Origin: AP-15 sp963732095
Lineage (GTDB): Bacteria; Pseudomonadota; Alphaproteobacteria; ATCC43930; CGMCC-115725
Assembly: GCA_963732095.1 (NCBI GenBank)
Contig: CAVSZA010000051.1
Span: 119,479-183,478, forward strand
Direction of reading: 5' to 3'
DNA length: 64,000 bases
The notes under the pieces were generated by a model. The model did no database searches. It was not told the DNA's origin and saw only the letters and a program-made list of their open reading frames with translations. Positions 1-8,966 of this stretch are shown here, in pieces (the first letter of the stretch is position 1; the number at the start of each line of letters is the position of its first letter). The position numbers were made by a program, and so were the translations under genes.

Positions 1-2
1 TG

Positions 3-806
3 ATCCCCGGCTCGTTCATGAGCTTCGTTGGGCTCGATGACCCGGCTTTCGAGGTAGCGATGGCGCGCGCCTATCACCGCCACATCGCCGATTTCTGCGG
101 GCAGTTCCCGAACCGGCTGAAGAGCCTGATCGTTGCCTCGGCCCGCGTTCCCGAGGAAGCCGTGCGTGAGATCCGCGACTGGGGAAATTCGAAATGGGCG
201 GTGGCGGTCAAGCCGTTGATGCCGACCGACATTCCGCCCGATCACCCCGATCTCGAACCGATCTGGCGTGCGGCGGAGGAACACGACCTGCCCATCGCAC
301 ACCACAGCTCCACCTGGAACCCGCCCTACTATCCCGCCTATCGCGATGTCTGGGACAACATCTTCCTCGGCCGGCTGGCCTCCCATCCGTGGGGGGCGAT
401 GCGGTTTGTCGCCTCCTTCATTGGCGGCGGCATCATGGACCGTTACCCGAGCCTCAGAATGGGCGTGCTCGAATGCGGCTTCGGCTGGCTACCGTTCTGG
501 GCGCGGCGTATGGATGAGCAGGCCGTCTATGTCGGCGGCACCGCACCGCTCAAACTGAAACCGAGCGAATACCTAACCAGCGACCGCTTCTTCTGCAGCA
601 TCGAGCGCCAGGAAGGCGAAGACATGTTGAACACCGTCACCCAATATCTCGGTGACGAGGTGCTGATGTACGCCTCGGACTACCCGCATTCAGAGTGCCA
701 ATTCCCGGAGTCGATCGACAACATCCTCGCCTGGTCAAGCCTCGACGACGATAAGCGACGGAAGCTCTTCTGGGGGAACGCGAACCGGTTCTTCAAACAG
801 ACCTGA
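3..806 (+). CDS. Amidohydrolase_2-family metal-dependent hydrolase, 5' end missing
   Basis: The frame is open to the left edge, so the N-terminus, including the usual D-x-H metal motif, lies outside the window. What remains (about 267 residues) aligns by eye with the complete paralogue at 17460-18581: an AYHRHIADFC segment, a PLMPTD strand, a histidine in PIAHHSS, and a C-terminal YASDYPH motif carrying the conserved Asp. These are TIM-barrel amidohydrolases that act on C-N or C-C bonds, often decarboxylating or hydrolysing aromatic-ring cleavage products. The substrate cannot be read here. It converges on the benzoate-CoA ligase gene across a hairpin. The family call is firm; the role in aromatic catabolism is inferred from its neighbours. 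Confidence 0.85.
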   Translation: MPGSFMSFVGLDDPAFEVAMARAYHRHIADFCGQFPNRLKSLIVASARVPEEAVREIRDWGNSKWAVAVKPLMPTDIPPDHPDLEPIWRAAEEHDLPIAHHSSTWNPPYYPAYRDVWDNIFLGRLASHPWGAMRFVASFIGGGIMDRYPSLRMGVLECGFGWLPFWARRMDEQAVYVGGTAPLKLKPSEYLTSDRFFCSIERQEGEDMLNTVTQYLGDEVLMYASDYPHSECQFPESIDNILAWSSLDDDKRRKLFWGNANRFFKQT

Positions 807-834
807 GTTTGAGGGCCAGTAGCCCCCTCCCCTT

Positions 835-858
835 CCCTCCCCCGCAAGCGAGGGAGGG
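835..858. terminator. GC-rich hairpin between convergent genes
   Basis: Arms at 835-845 and 848-858 pair with one mismatch around an AA loop. The hairpin lies between the stop of the amidohydrolase (806) and the stop of the ligase (859), so it probably ends transcription from both sides. The wider segment (about 822-880) resembles the CCCTCCCC repeats seen elsewhere in the window. Confidence 0.5.
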
Positions 859-2409
859 TCAGGGTGGGGGCTCGCGGAGCTTGAAGCGCTGGATCTTGCC
901 TGTCGCGGTCTTTGGCAAGTCATCGACAAAGGCGTACCAGCGCGGGCATTTGAAAGGTGCGAGCAACCCCTTCGCGTGGCCTTCGAGAGCCCGCTCGAGA
1001 TCCTCGTCTGCTCGGATGCCGGGCTTGGCGACGACAAACGCCTTTGGCTTGGTCAAGCCGTTCTCGTCGGGCGCGCCGACGACGGCCGCTTCGAGCACAT
1101 CCTCGTGCGCGATGAGCGCCGCCTCGACCTCGGCCGGCGACACGTACATGCCGCTGACCTTCAGCATGTCATCGCTGCGGCCGCAATAAACGTAATACCC
1201 GTCCTCATCCTCGAAGTATTTGTCGCCGGTGCGCGTCCACCACCCCATTAACGTCGCCCGGCAGCGCTCGCGATTGTTCCAGTAATAGGCGGCGCTGCTG
1301 GGACCGCTGACCAGGAGGTCGCCGATTTCCCCACGGCGCACCTGCCCTCCCTGCTCGTCGACGATCTTGAGCTCGTAGCCCGGGATCGGCTTTCCGGTAG
1401 TGCCGTACCGCACATCGCTCGGCCGGTTGCTGAGAAAAATGTGCAGCATCTCGGTCGAGCCGATGCCGTCGAGAATGTCGACACCGATGCGCGCCGACCA
1501 GCGGCGGCCGATCTCCAGCGGCAGCGGCTCGCCGGCCGAAGCGCAACGGCGCAAAGCGAGTTCCTCGGGATGCGGCAGATCGTTGCTGGCGAGCATCGCC
1601 GCGTAGAGCGTCGGCACCCCGTAAAAGATCGTTGGCCGGTGCTCGCGCAGCACGCGGCTGACCGCCGCCGGCGTCGGCCGCTCGGCCATCAGCACGCTGG
1701 TGGCCCCGACCGCCAGAGGAAAGCTCAGTGCATTGCCGAGCCCATAGGCGAAGAACAGCTTTGCCGCCGAGAACACGATATCCCTCTCGTCGATGCCGAG
1801 CACCGGGACGGCATAGAGTTCCGCCGTCTGCATCAAGCTCGAATGGATATGCACTGTGCCCTTCGGCCGTCCCGTCGACCCCGACGAGTAGAGCCAGAAG
1901 CATGGCTCGTCCGGATGGGTCGGCGCGGTGTCGGACGCCGTCGGCATCTCGGCAAGCAAAGCGGCGAGCGAGTGATCCTGCATGTCGCCGCCGGAAACGA
2001 TCAGCGCCGGCCGCGGTCCTGGCAACGAGGCCAATGCAGAATTCATAACCGGCAGCAGCGGCGCGGAGACGACGACGGCGCGGGCGCGGCTGTCAGCCGC
2101 CATGAAGGCAAATTCGGCGGCAGAGAGCTGCGTGTTGACCGCGACCGGCACGGCCCCAGCCTTGATAGCGCCGAGAAAGGCGGTCGGAAAGTCTATAGTG
2201 TCAAGGAGGCACAGAAGAATGCGCTGCTCCGGATGTATGCCGAGCCGGCGCACGAGATTGGCAAACCGGCTCACTCGTTCGGCGAGCTCGGCATAGCTGT
2301 GATGCCCGCGGTCGTCGATAAAAGCAGTCTTTGCGCCACGCCCGGCAGCGAGGTTTCGCTCGATCAGGTCGGCTGCGGCATTGTATCCCGTCGGGCTCTC
2401 ACTGCTCAT
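859..2409 (-). CDS. Benzoate-CoA ligase family protein
   Basis: This 516-residue ATP-dependent acyl-CoA ligase of the AMP-forming superfamily should activate benzoate or a related aromatic acid to its CoA thioester in the cytoplasm. The phosphate-binding loop YSSGSTGRPKGTVH is at residues 174-187 in the form characteristic of benzoate-CoA ligases. The C-terminal domain ends with LPKTATGKIQRF, which holds the catalytic lysine. The frame is open 58 codons further upstream, but ATG at 2409 gives the normal N-terminus (MSSESPTGYNAAADLIERN) and leaves a 59-bp divergent promoter region before the regulator at 2469. Pairing with a BoxR/BzdR-type regulator supports benzoate or a close analogue. The exact aromatic substrate is not decided by sequence. 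Confidence 0.9.
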   Translation of the reverse strand: MSSESPTGYNAAADLIERNLAAGRGAKTAFIDDRGHHSYAELAERVSRFANLVRRLGIHPEQRILLCLLDTIDFPTAFLGAIKAGAVPVAVNTQLSAAEFAFMAADSRARAVVVSAPLLPVMNSALASLPGPRPALIVSGGDMQDHSLAALLAEMPTASDTAPTHPDEPCFWLYSSGSTGRPKGTVHIHSSLMQTAELYAVPVLGIDERDIVFSAAKLFFAYGLGNALSFPLAVGATSVLMAERPTPAAVSRVLREHRPTIFYGVPTLYAAMLASNDLPHPEELALRRCASAGEPLPLEIGRRWSARIGVDILDGIGSTEMLHIFLSNRPSDVRYGTTGKPIPGYELKIVDEQGGQVRRGEIGDLLVSGPSSAAYYWNNRERCRATLMGWWTRTGDKYFEDEDGYYVYCGRSDDMLKVSGMYVSPAEVEAALIAHEDVLEAAVVGAPDENGLTKPKAFVVAKPGIRADEDLERALEGHAKGLLAPFKCPRWYAFVDDLPKTATGKIQRFKLREPPP

Positions 2410-2465
2410 CCGCCATCCTCCGGGCCGTAACCTGTCGAGATCGGCCGCAAGGCCATTATATTCCT

Positions 2466-2473
2466 TGCATGCA
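2466..2473. promoter_or_regulatory. TGCATGCA palindrome over the regulator start codon
   Basis: A perfect 8-bp TGCATGCA lies across the ATG (2469-2471) of the BoxR/BzdR-like gene, inside the short region shared with the divergent ligase gene. TGCA repeats are reported as core elements of BzdR operators, so an autoregulatory site is plausible. Such a short palindrome could also occur by chance. Confidence 0.35.
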
Positions 2474-3377
2474 GCGGTCAAGCAGCGCTCGCCGCCTTCC
2501 TGAGCCCGCCGCCAAACGGGACGACTATCTCTGCCGCCTCGGTGAGCGGGTGCGCGAAGAACGCGCCCGCCGCGGCATGACACGCCGGATATTGGCGCGC
2601 GATTCCGGCCTGTCGGAGCGTTACCTCGCGCAGCTCGAAAGCGGAAAAGGCAATCTCTCGATCAAATTGCTGCGCCGGGTTGGCGACGCGCTGAACCTAC
2701 CGCTTCCCAGGCTGCTCGGCGGCGAGCCCGCCGAACCGGCCGAATTGGGGCGGATCGTCGAGCTTTTGCGCCGCTTGCCGCCGGACCGGCTGGGCGAGGC
2801 GCGGGCGCTGCTCGACGCGCACTTCGCGGCGCCCGACGGTCGGGCCCGCCATCGGCGGATTGCGCTAATCGGGCTGCGCGGGGCCGGCAAATCGACCTTG
2901 GGCAGCCGTCTGGCGCGTCATCTCGACGTGCCGTTCATCGAGCTCGATGTCGAGATCGAGCGGGATTTCGGGTTGTCGCTTGGCGAGATTTTCGCCCTGT
3001 CCGGCCAATCCGCCTACCGCCGGTCGGAGCGTCGCGCTTTGAACGGCGTGCTCGACCGCCACCCGGGATTTGTGCTGGCGGCGGGCGGCAGCATCGTCGC
3101 CGAGGCCGAAACCTATGACGAGCTCCTCGCGCGCTGCTTTACGATTTGGATCAGAGCCTCGCCCGAGGAGCATATGAGCCGCGTGATCGCGCAAGGCGAC
3201 CTGCGCCCGATGTCCGAAAACAAGGAAGCTATGGCCGATCTCGAGCGCATTCTCGCCGCCCGCGACCCGCTCTATGCCCGAGCCGATGCCGTCATCGACA
3301 CGGCCGGGTGCTCGGTCGAAGCCAGCTTCTCTGGTCTGCTCGCAATCCTGTCGAAGAGATGCCATCAGGGACGCTGA
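2469..3377 (+). CDS. BoxR/BzdR-type regulator: XRE HTH fused to shikimate-kinase-like domain
   Basis: The protein has 302 residues and two domains. An XRE helix-turn-helix occupies roughly residues 22-82 (RRILARDSGLSERYLAQLESGKGN region). A shikimate-kinase-like domain follows, with P-loop GLRGAGKST at 135-143. This architecture and length match BzdR/BoxR, the benzoyl-CoA-responsive repressors of anaerobic and aerobic-hybrid benzoate pathways, where the kinase-like domain binds the effector rather than phosphorylating shikimate. The ATG at 2469 gives the family length; the frame is open further upstream but would run through the divergent promoter. It probably represses the ligase and perhaps the rightward genes until benzoyl-CoA accumulates. 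The family call is strong; the effector is inferred. Confidence 0.88.
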   Translation: MQRSSSARRLPEPAAKRDDYLCRLGERVREERARRGMTRRILARDSGLSERYLAQLESGKGNLSIKLLRRVGDALNLPLPRLLGGEPAEPAELGRIVELLRRLPPDRLGEARALLDAHFAAPDGRARHRRIALIGLRGAGKSTLGSRLARHLDVPFIELDVEIERDFGLSLGEIFALSGQSAYRRSERRALNGVLDRHPGFVLAAGGSIVAEAETYDELLARCFTIWIRASPEEHMSRVIAQGDLRPMSENKEAMADLERILAARDPLYARADAVIDTAGCSVEASFSGLLAILSKRCHQGR

Positions 3378-3443
3378 GTGGGTTGCCGCCTGGGGATGCC
3401 TAACGCATGATGAGGCCGGTGAACAGAAAATCTGCGGTGGGGC

Positions 3444-4190
3444 ATGAGCGCCAGGAGTAAGGTCTGTTCCAGCTTCGATGATGCGGTCCGCGACATTCCG
3501 GATGGCGCGACCCTCGGTTTTGGCGGGTTTGCGGTCGTCGGGATGCCGATCAACCTCTATCAGGCGGTCGCCAGGCAGGGCGCCAAAAACCTGACCTGCG
3601 TGTCGAATTCGACGCGCGGCGGCGCCACCCTGCCCGCCGATGCGCCCGATATGGGCCAGATGATCAAGAACGGACAGGTCAAGAAGGTGATCTGCGCCTT
3701 CACCGCTCCGACGCGGGCCTCGCAGAGACTGATCCTGTCCGAATATGTCGAGCGGGGTCTGATCGAGGCGGAGCTCGTGCCGCAGGGCACGCTCGCCGAG
3801 CGGATGCGCGCGGCCGGCGCCGGGATTCCGGCCTTCTACACCCCGGCGGCCGTCGGCACCGAGCTCGCCGAGGGGCGGGAGACCCGCGTGTTCAACGGTC
3901 GCGAATACCTGCTGGAAGAAGCGCTGCCCCTCGACTACGCCTTTATCCGGGCCTACCAGGCGGACGCGGCGGGGAACCTCCGTTTCCGGCGCTCGCAGCG
4001 CAATTTCAACCCGATCATGGCAATGGCGGCGCGAGTCACGGTCGTCGAAATCGAGGAGGACATCCTGCCGGTCGGTGCCATCGATCCCGATGATGTGCAC
4101 ACCCCAGGGATCTTCGTGCACCGGATCGTCAAGATCCCGCCGCCGCCCGAAGGGTGGTGGCCGCAGCCTCCAGGGAGCACCGGGCGATGA
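3444..4190 (+). CDS. Class I CoA-transferase, subunit A
   Basis: This 248-residue alpha subunit carries the CoA-transferase signature at residues 20-35 (DGATLGFGGFAVVGMP). It pairs with the beta subunit, whose ATG at 4187 overlaps this stop codon in an ATGA arrangement, implying translational coupling. Class I enzymes move CoA between acyl-CoA and carboxylates (3-oxoadipate, acetoacetate, glutaconate). Which acid is used cannot be read, but the setting beside an aromatic-acid CoA ligase suggests a ring-cleavage or beta-oxidation intermediate. No strong ribosome site is visible, only a purine-poor gtggggc before the ATG. Confidence 0.88.
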   Translation: MSARSKVCSSFDDAVRDIPDGATLGFGGFAVVGMPINLYQAVARQGAKNLTCVSNSTRGGATLPADAPDMGQMIKNGQVKKVICAFTAPTRASQRLILSEYVERGLIEAELVPQGTLAERMRAAGAGIPAFYTPAAVGTELAEGRETRVFNGREYLLEEALPLDYAFIRAYQADAAGNLRFRRSQRNFNPIMAMAARVTVVEIEEDILPVGAIDPDDVHTPGIFVHRIVKIPPPPEGWWPQPPGSTGR

Positions 4191-4864
4191 GCGAGAGGGC
4201 GAAAGGCTTGACCCGCCAGCAGATGTGCGATCGGCTGGCGATGGAATTCGGCGACGGCTGGATCGTCAATCTCGGCATCGGAATTCCGACCCTGTGCTCG
4301 AACTTCGATTTCGGCGACAAGCAGATCATCTTTCATTCCGAGAATGGGGTCATCGGCTACGGCCCGCTCGTAGTGCCGGGCGAGGAGGACCTGCACCTCG
4401 TCAATGCCGGCGGCCAGCACGTCACATTGCAGCCCGGCGCGGCGATCGTGCACCACGCCGATTCTTTCGCGCTGATCCGCAGCGGGCGGATCGACGTGAC
4501 CGTGCTCGGCGCTTACGAGGTCGCCGAGAACGGCGACTTTGCTAACTGGAAGATGGCGGGCCAGCAGGGCGGCGGCATTGGCGGCGCAATGGACCTGGCC
4601 TCCTGCGCCAAACACGTCTTTGTCGCGATGGAGCACCAGACGCGCGACGGCAAGCCCCGCCTCGTTGAGCGCTGCGCGATCCCGGCGACGGCGCGAGGCG
4701 TCGTCGATCTGGTCGTCACCAATTTCGGGCTGTTCGAGATAACAAAGGAAGGCATGGCGCTGCGCGAAATCGCCCCCGGCGTAACGGTCGACGAAGTCAG
4801 GGTGACGACTGGATGCAACCTGATCATCCCCCGCGAGGTGCCTCCCTTCCGGCTGGCGCAGTAG
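4187..4864 (+). CDS. Class I CoA-transferase, subunit B
   Basis: This 225-residue beta subunit contains the catalytic SENG motif at residues 51-54; Glu52 forms the glutamyl-CoA intermediate in this class. The glycine-rich segment VNLGIGIPTL and the C-terminal DLVVTNFGLFE region are typical. The ATG overlaps the alpha-subunit stop by four bases. The open frame extends 33 bases upstream, but the overlapping ATG fits the family N-terminus better. It acts as an AB heterodimer with the preceding product. Confidence 0.9.
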   Translation: MSERAKGLTRQQMCDRLAMEFGDGWIVNLGIGIPTLCSNFDFGDKQIIFHSENGVIGYGPLVVPGEEDLHLVNAGGQHVTLQPGAAIVHHADSFALIRSGRIDVTVLGAYEVAENGDFANWKMAGQQGGGIGGAMDLASCAKHVFVAMEHQTRDGKPRLVERCAIPATARGVVDLVVTNFGLFEITKEGMALREIAPGVTVDEVRVTTGCNLIIPREVPPFRLAQ

Positions 4865-4888
4865 GTCATGCAATAAAAAGGACTGTGA

Positions 4889-5833
4889 TTGGAACAGCGT
4901 AATCTCGGCCGATCCGGCCTTCTGGTGTCGGTAGTGGGCCTCGGCTGCAATAATTTCGGCGGCCGCATCGATTTCGAGGCGACGAAAAAGGTAGTGCACA
5001 AGGCACTCGATCTCGGCATCACTTTTTTTGATGAAGCCGATACCTATGGCGATCCTCGCGGCAGCTCCGAGGCGTGCCTTGGCCAGATTCTCGGCGACCG
5101 TCGCAAGGATATCGTGCTGGCGACCAAATTCGCCCGTCCGATGGATGCCGCCGGCCGGTTTCAGGGGGCATCGCGGCGCTACATCATGGCCGAGGTCGAG
5201 GCGAGCCTTCGCCGACTCAGGACCGACTGGATCGACCTCTACCAGCAGCACCAGCCCGATCCGATGACCCCAATCGAGGAGACCTTGCGGGCATTGGACG
5301 ACCTCGTCCGGCAAGGCAAGGTACGTTATATCGGCTGCTCGACCCTGCCGAACTGGCAGGTCGTCGAGGCACAGTGGACCTCGAAGCATCTCGGCCTCCA
5401 CCATTTCATCTCGTGCCAGGAGGAATACAGTCTGCTCGCACGCGATCTCGACCGCGAGATGATGCCGGTGCTGGAAGCCTACGGTCTTGGTCTGATCCCG
5501 TTCCGCCCGCTGGCCGATGGCCTATTGACCGGCAAATACGAGCACGGCGTGGCGCCGCCTGCCGGCACCCGGCTGGCGACGATGGCGCGAGCCGCGGACC
5601 GCAACTTCACTGACGAAAACTGGGCGATCGTCGAGCGGCTCGCCGGGTTTGCCGCCGAGCGCGGCCATACCTTGCTGGAACTTGCCTTCAGCTGGCTGGT
5701 GCGCCGCCCGGCCGTGGCCAGCGTCATCGCCGGAGCGACGAGGCCGGAACAGGTCGAACAGAATGTCCGCGCAGCCGGATGGGCCTTGACACCTGTCGAG
5801 ATGCAGGAAATCGATCGGCTGACGGCCAAATGA
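4889..5833 (+). CDS. Aldo/keto reductase
   Basis: This is a 314-residue NADPH-dependent reductase of the AKR superfamily with the full catalytic tetrad visible: Asp48 and Tyr53 (FFDEADTYG), Lys80 (LATKF) and His121 (LYQQHQPDP). The start is TTG at 4889, chosen because AAGGA at 4878-4882 is correctly spaced and the protein then begins in the normal way with MEQRNLGRSGLLVSVVGLGC. It lies 24 bases after the CoA-transferase and 27 bases before the SDR, so it is probably in the same operon. Its likely task is reduction of an aldehyde or ketone intermediate; the substrate is unknown. Confidence 0.9.
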   Translation: MEQRNLGRSGLLVSVVGLGCNNFGGRIDFEATKKVVHKALDLGITFFDEADTYGDPRGSSEACLGQILGDRRKDIVLATKFARPMDAAGRFQGASRRYIMAEVEASLRRLRTDWIDLYQQHQPDPMTPIEETLRALDDLVRQGKVRYIGCSTLPNWQVVEAQWTSKHLGLHHFISCQEEYSLLARDLDREMMPVLEAYGLGLIPFRPLADGLLTGKYEHGVAPPAGTRLATMARAADRNFTDENWAIVERLAGFAAERGHTLLELAFSWLVRRPAVASVIAGATRPEQVEQNVRAAGWALTPVEMQEIDRLTAK

Positions 5834-5860
5834 CTCAAATCCCGGAGGAGGAGTAGCAAG

Positions 5861-6646
5861 ATGGAAATTCGGTTGGACGGCAGGAGCGCGGTGGTCACCG
5901 GCGGCAGCAAGGGGTTGGGCTTGGCAATCGCCGAGGAATACGCCAAAGCGGGCGCCGACGTCACGATCCTGGCTCGCAACCAGGGAACCCTCAACGAGGC
6001 CAAGGCCAGGATCCAGGACGGCGCGCCGGGCCGCAAGGTCGCCGCGATCAGCTGCGACGTATCAAAGGCGGCGGACATCCGCAGGACCTACGACCAGATC
6101 ATCTCCGAGTTCGGCAAGATCGACATCTTCGTCAACAACGCCGGGCAATCGACGCGCGGGCCTTCGGAGACGATCACCGATGAGATGTGGCAGGCCGACC
6201 TGGACCTTAAACTATTCGCACAGATCCGCTTCTGCCGGCTCCTCTTCCCGCAGATGAAGCAGCGTAAATGGGGCCGCATCATCAGCGTCCTCAACATCGG
6301 CGCCAAGGCGCCGGGCGCAGACAGCGCGCCGACCTCGGTCAGCCGTGCCGCCCAGATGGCCTTCACCAAAGTACTGTCGCAGGAAGGCGCGCCGCACAAC
6401 GTGCTGGTCAATTCGCTGCATGTCGGGGTCATTGTCAGCGACCAGATCGTGCGCCGCCACAAGCGCGAGGGCGCCAACGTCTCGCTCGAGGATTTCATCG
6501 CGCAGGCCGGGCGCGGCGTGCCGATGGGCCGGATGGGGAGGGCCGAGGAATTCGCCAATATCGCGACGTTCCTCGCTTCGGACGCCGCTTCTTATGTGAC
6601 CGGCTGCGCGATCAATGTCGACGGCGGGCGCTCCCCGGTGGTGTAG
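5861..6646 (+). CDS. SDR-family protein with substituted catalytic Tyr/Lys
   Basis: This 261-residue Rossmann-fold protein has the classical cofactor motif TGGSKGLG (13-20) and NNAG (92-95), and starts after a strong GGAGGAGGAG site at 5844-5853. The active-site stretch is abnormal. Where classical SDRs have Y-x-x-x-K, this reads T158-S-V-S-R162, and the catalytic serine position also looks changed (N145, in ISVLNIG). The rest of the fold, including the C-terminal YVTGCAINVDGG, is intact and no frame damage is seen. So this is either a divergent SDR subfamily with altered chemistry or a non-catalytic cofactor-binding protein. It is the last gene before a convergent neighbour four bases away. 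Confidence 0.85.
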   Translation: MEIRLDGRSAVVTGGSKGLGLAIAEEYAKAGADVTILARNQGTLNEAKARIQDGAPGRKVAAISCDVSKAADIRRTYDQIISEFGKIDIFVNNAGQSTRGPSETITDEMWQADLDLKLFAQIRFCRLLFPQMKQRKWGRIISVLNIGAKAPGADSAPTSVSRAAQMAFTKVLSQEGAPHNVLVNSLHVGVIVSDQIVRRHKREGANVSLEDFIAQAGRGVPMGRMGRAEEFANIATFLASDAASYVTGCAINVDGGRSPVV

Positions 6647-6650
6647 TCCC

Positions 6651-7517
6651 TCACCCCAGCCGCATATACTTCTCCTCGAGCGCACGCCAGTGGGCGGTGC
6701 CGACCGCATCCTCGCGCTCCTGGAAGGTGGCGAGATCGCCTTCGATGCGGCTGGTGTCGCCGTCCTCCTTCAACGCCGCCAGCACCTTTTGCGACGCGCG
6801 GATCGCCGCGCGATGGGTCTGCGAGGGGTAGATGCCGAGGCGGAACCCCATCGCCTCCAATTCGATTGCCGGCACCATCGGCGTCTTGCCGCCTTCGAAC
6901 ACGTTGACCACGGCAGGGCCCGCGACCTCGCGCGCGACGATGCGCAATTCTTCGATGTTCTGCGGCGCCTCGACAAAGCCGACATCCGCGCCGGCTTCCA
7001 GATAGGCATTGACACGGTCGATCGAGGCCTGCAGGCCCTCGATGGCGCGCGCATCCGACCGGGCGATGATCACCATATCGGGGTCCTGTCTGGTATCGAC
7101 GGCGGCGCGGATCTTGCTGACCATCTCGCCGAGGCTGATCACCTCCTTGCCCTCGTAATGCCCGCATTTCTTGGGGCTCACCTGGTCCTCGATGTGGAAC
7201 GCGGCGACCCCCGACTTCTCGTACTCGCGGACCGTGCGGATCACGTTGATCGCATTGCCGTAGCCGGTGTCGGCATCGGCGATGACCGGGATGCCCACTG
7301 CCTCTACCGTCAGTCCGATAAACCGGACATTTTCCGACAAAGTGAGCAGGCCGAGATCGGGATAGCCGTTCGCCCGCGAATATCCGCCGCCGGTCAGATA
7401 GACCGCATCGAACCCGGCCTGCTCGACGAGCCGCGCCGTCAACGTGTCGTAGCCCCCCGGCACCATAGTGTAACCGCGGCGGGCTATCAAGGCTCTCATT
7501 CTCTGTCGTGGCGTCAT
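6651..7517 (-). CDS. Isocitrate lyase / PEP mutase superfamily enzyme
   Basis: This 288-residue alpha/beta-barrel enzyme has the active-site loop KKCGH at 116-120, the metal-binding DADTGYG at 81-87 and a conserved ED pair at 110-111. Relatives include 2-methylisocitrate lyase, dimethylmalate lyase, oxaloacetate decarboxylase and carboxyphosphonoenolpyruvate mutase; KKCGH favours a C-C lyase over a phosphonomutase. It is divergent from the ABC binding-protein gene starting at 7662. In this catabolic setting it may cleave a branched 2-hydroxy or 2-oxo acid. The exact reaction is not resolvable. Confidence 0.82.
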   Translation of the reverse strand: MTPRQRMRALIARRGYTMVPGGYDTLTARLVEQAGFDAVYLTGGGYSRANGYPDLGLLTLSENVRFIGLTVEAVGIPVIADADTGYGNAINVIRTVREYEKSGVAAFHIEDQVSPKKCGHYEGKEVISLGEMVSKIRAAVDTRQDPDMVIIARSDARAIEGLQASIDRVNAYLEAGADVGFVEAPQNIEELRIVAREVAGPAVVNVFEGGKTPMVPAIELEAMGFRLGIYPSQTHRAAIRASQKVLAALKEDGDTSRIEGDLATFQEREDAVGTAHWRALEEKYMRLG

Positions 7518-7661
7518 CGGGCTCTCCTCAACTTTTCGTCAGGCACCTGATCCGTCAGGGGAAACCGCTTTCCTTTCGGCCCGCTCTGTGGCCATAAGGG
7601 GTGGCGTTTGGCGTGAGTGCACTAGAGCAACCACAACAGCCATGCCTGGGAGGAAATGATT

Positions 7662-8925
7662 ATGATCAGCGGATTTCAATCGGGAAAGCTCGACCGTCGG
7701 ACTATCATCAAGGCAGCCGGTGCCGCGGGTGTGGCGCAACTGGCAGCACCCTTCGCTATCACCGCTCGCGCCGCCGACGAGATCAAGTTCGGCCTCAACG
7801 ATCCGCTGACCGGCACTTATGCCGAGCTCGGCAAAAACGAGCAGATCGGCTGTCAGCTGGCGATTGATCAGATCAACGCCAAAGGCGGGATCCTCGGCCG
7901 CAAGGCCCAGCTGCTCGCCGAAGATTTCGACCAGCGCAGATACCGGCATTGCGGTCCAGAAGGCGCGAAAGCTGATCGAGCGCGACAATGTCGATTTCCT
8001 GCTCGGCAACGTCAACTCGGCTATGGCGATCGCGCTCGGCCAAGTGTCGAACGAACTCAAGAAATTGCACATCGTCACTGGCGGCCATACCGACTCGGTC
8101 ACCGGCACCGATTGCCACTGGAACGTCTTTCGCGTCTGCAACACGACGCGCATGGAGACCAACTCGGTATCCAAGACTCTGTTCACCAAATACGGCAAGA
8201 AGTGGTACTTCATCACTCCCGATTACGCCTTCGGCCACACGTTGCAGCAAGGCTTCGAGGCGAGCCTCAAGCAGTTTGGCGGCACAGAGGTCGGCGCTTC
8301 TCTGACCCCGCTCGGCGCCACCGATTTCTCGTCTTACCTGATCCAGGCACAGGCGGCAGGTCCGGACGTCATCGTCTTGCTGGTGGCCGGCCAAGACATG
8401 GTCAATGCACTGAAGCAAGCGGTGCAGTTCGGCCTCGACAAACGCTTCCATATCGCTGGCGCGCAACAGGAGCTGGAGGTGCTCGAGGGTTTGCCGCCCG
8501 AGGCGCGCATCGGCACCTGGGTATTCGAATGGTACTGGCTGCAGCCAGACGTGCCACACGTGAAGGAATTCGTCGCCGATATTCGGAAGGTCAATGGCGG
8601 CAAGGTGCCGACGGCGCGCCACTGGTTCGGCTACGTCGCAGCCTGGACCTGTGCGCTCGTTGCCAACGACCAAAAGACGCTGGACCCCGTCAAGCTGGCC
8701 AAGGCGCTCGAAAATTTCAAATTGCCGCCGGAGATCGCGCTGATGCCGTACGACACCTTTTATCGCGCCGGCGATCACCAGCTGATGCCGACCCTCTATG
8801 TTGGGAACGCGATCGAAAAGGGCTCGGACCCCGAGGATCTCTTCAAGGTCGACGAGCTGGTCAAGGGTGTCGATGCCGCCTTGCCGGTGGCCGAGACCGG
8901 CTGCCGTCTCAGCTGGCCGGTCTGA
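7662..8925 (+). pseudogene. LIV-type ABC transporter substrate-binding protein, one-base frameshift
   Basis: The first about 90 codons encode a twin-arginine leader (DRRTIIKAAG, cleavage near ARAAD) and the start of a periplasmic-binding fold (IKFGLNDPLTGTYAELG). The rest, from SADTGIAVQKARKLIE to the stop at 8925, is in the +1 frame. Removing one T from the run at 7925-7927 restores a continuous reading (LLAEDSTSADTG...), so the lesion is a single inserted base. The rest of the protein is intact. ATG at 7662 is preferred to 7656 because GGGAGG (7648-7653) is then eight bases away. It is followed by a palindromic element and the permease, ATPase and second ATPase genes. A sequencing error or a recent mutation are both possible. 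Confidence 0.85.
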
Positions 8926-8966
8926 AGCCGGGGATGAGCCGTCGAGCTATTACGCTTGAGTTATTT

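Noticed and set aside
1441..2430. Long open frame antisense to the benzoate-CoA ligase (329 codons).
   Set aside because: Composition and position show it is the shadow of the ligase gene in GC-rich DNA; similar long antisense frames occur opposite most genes here.
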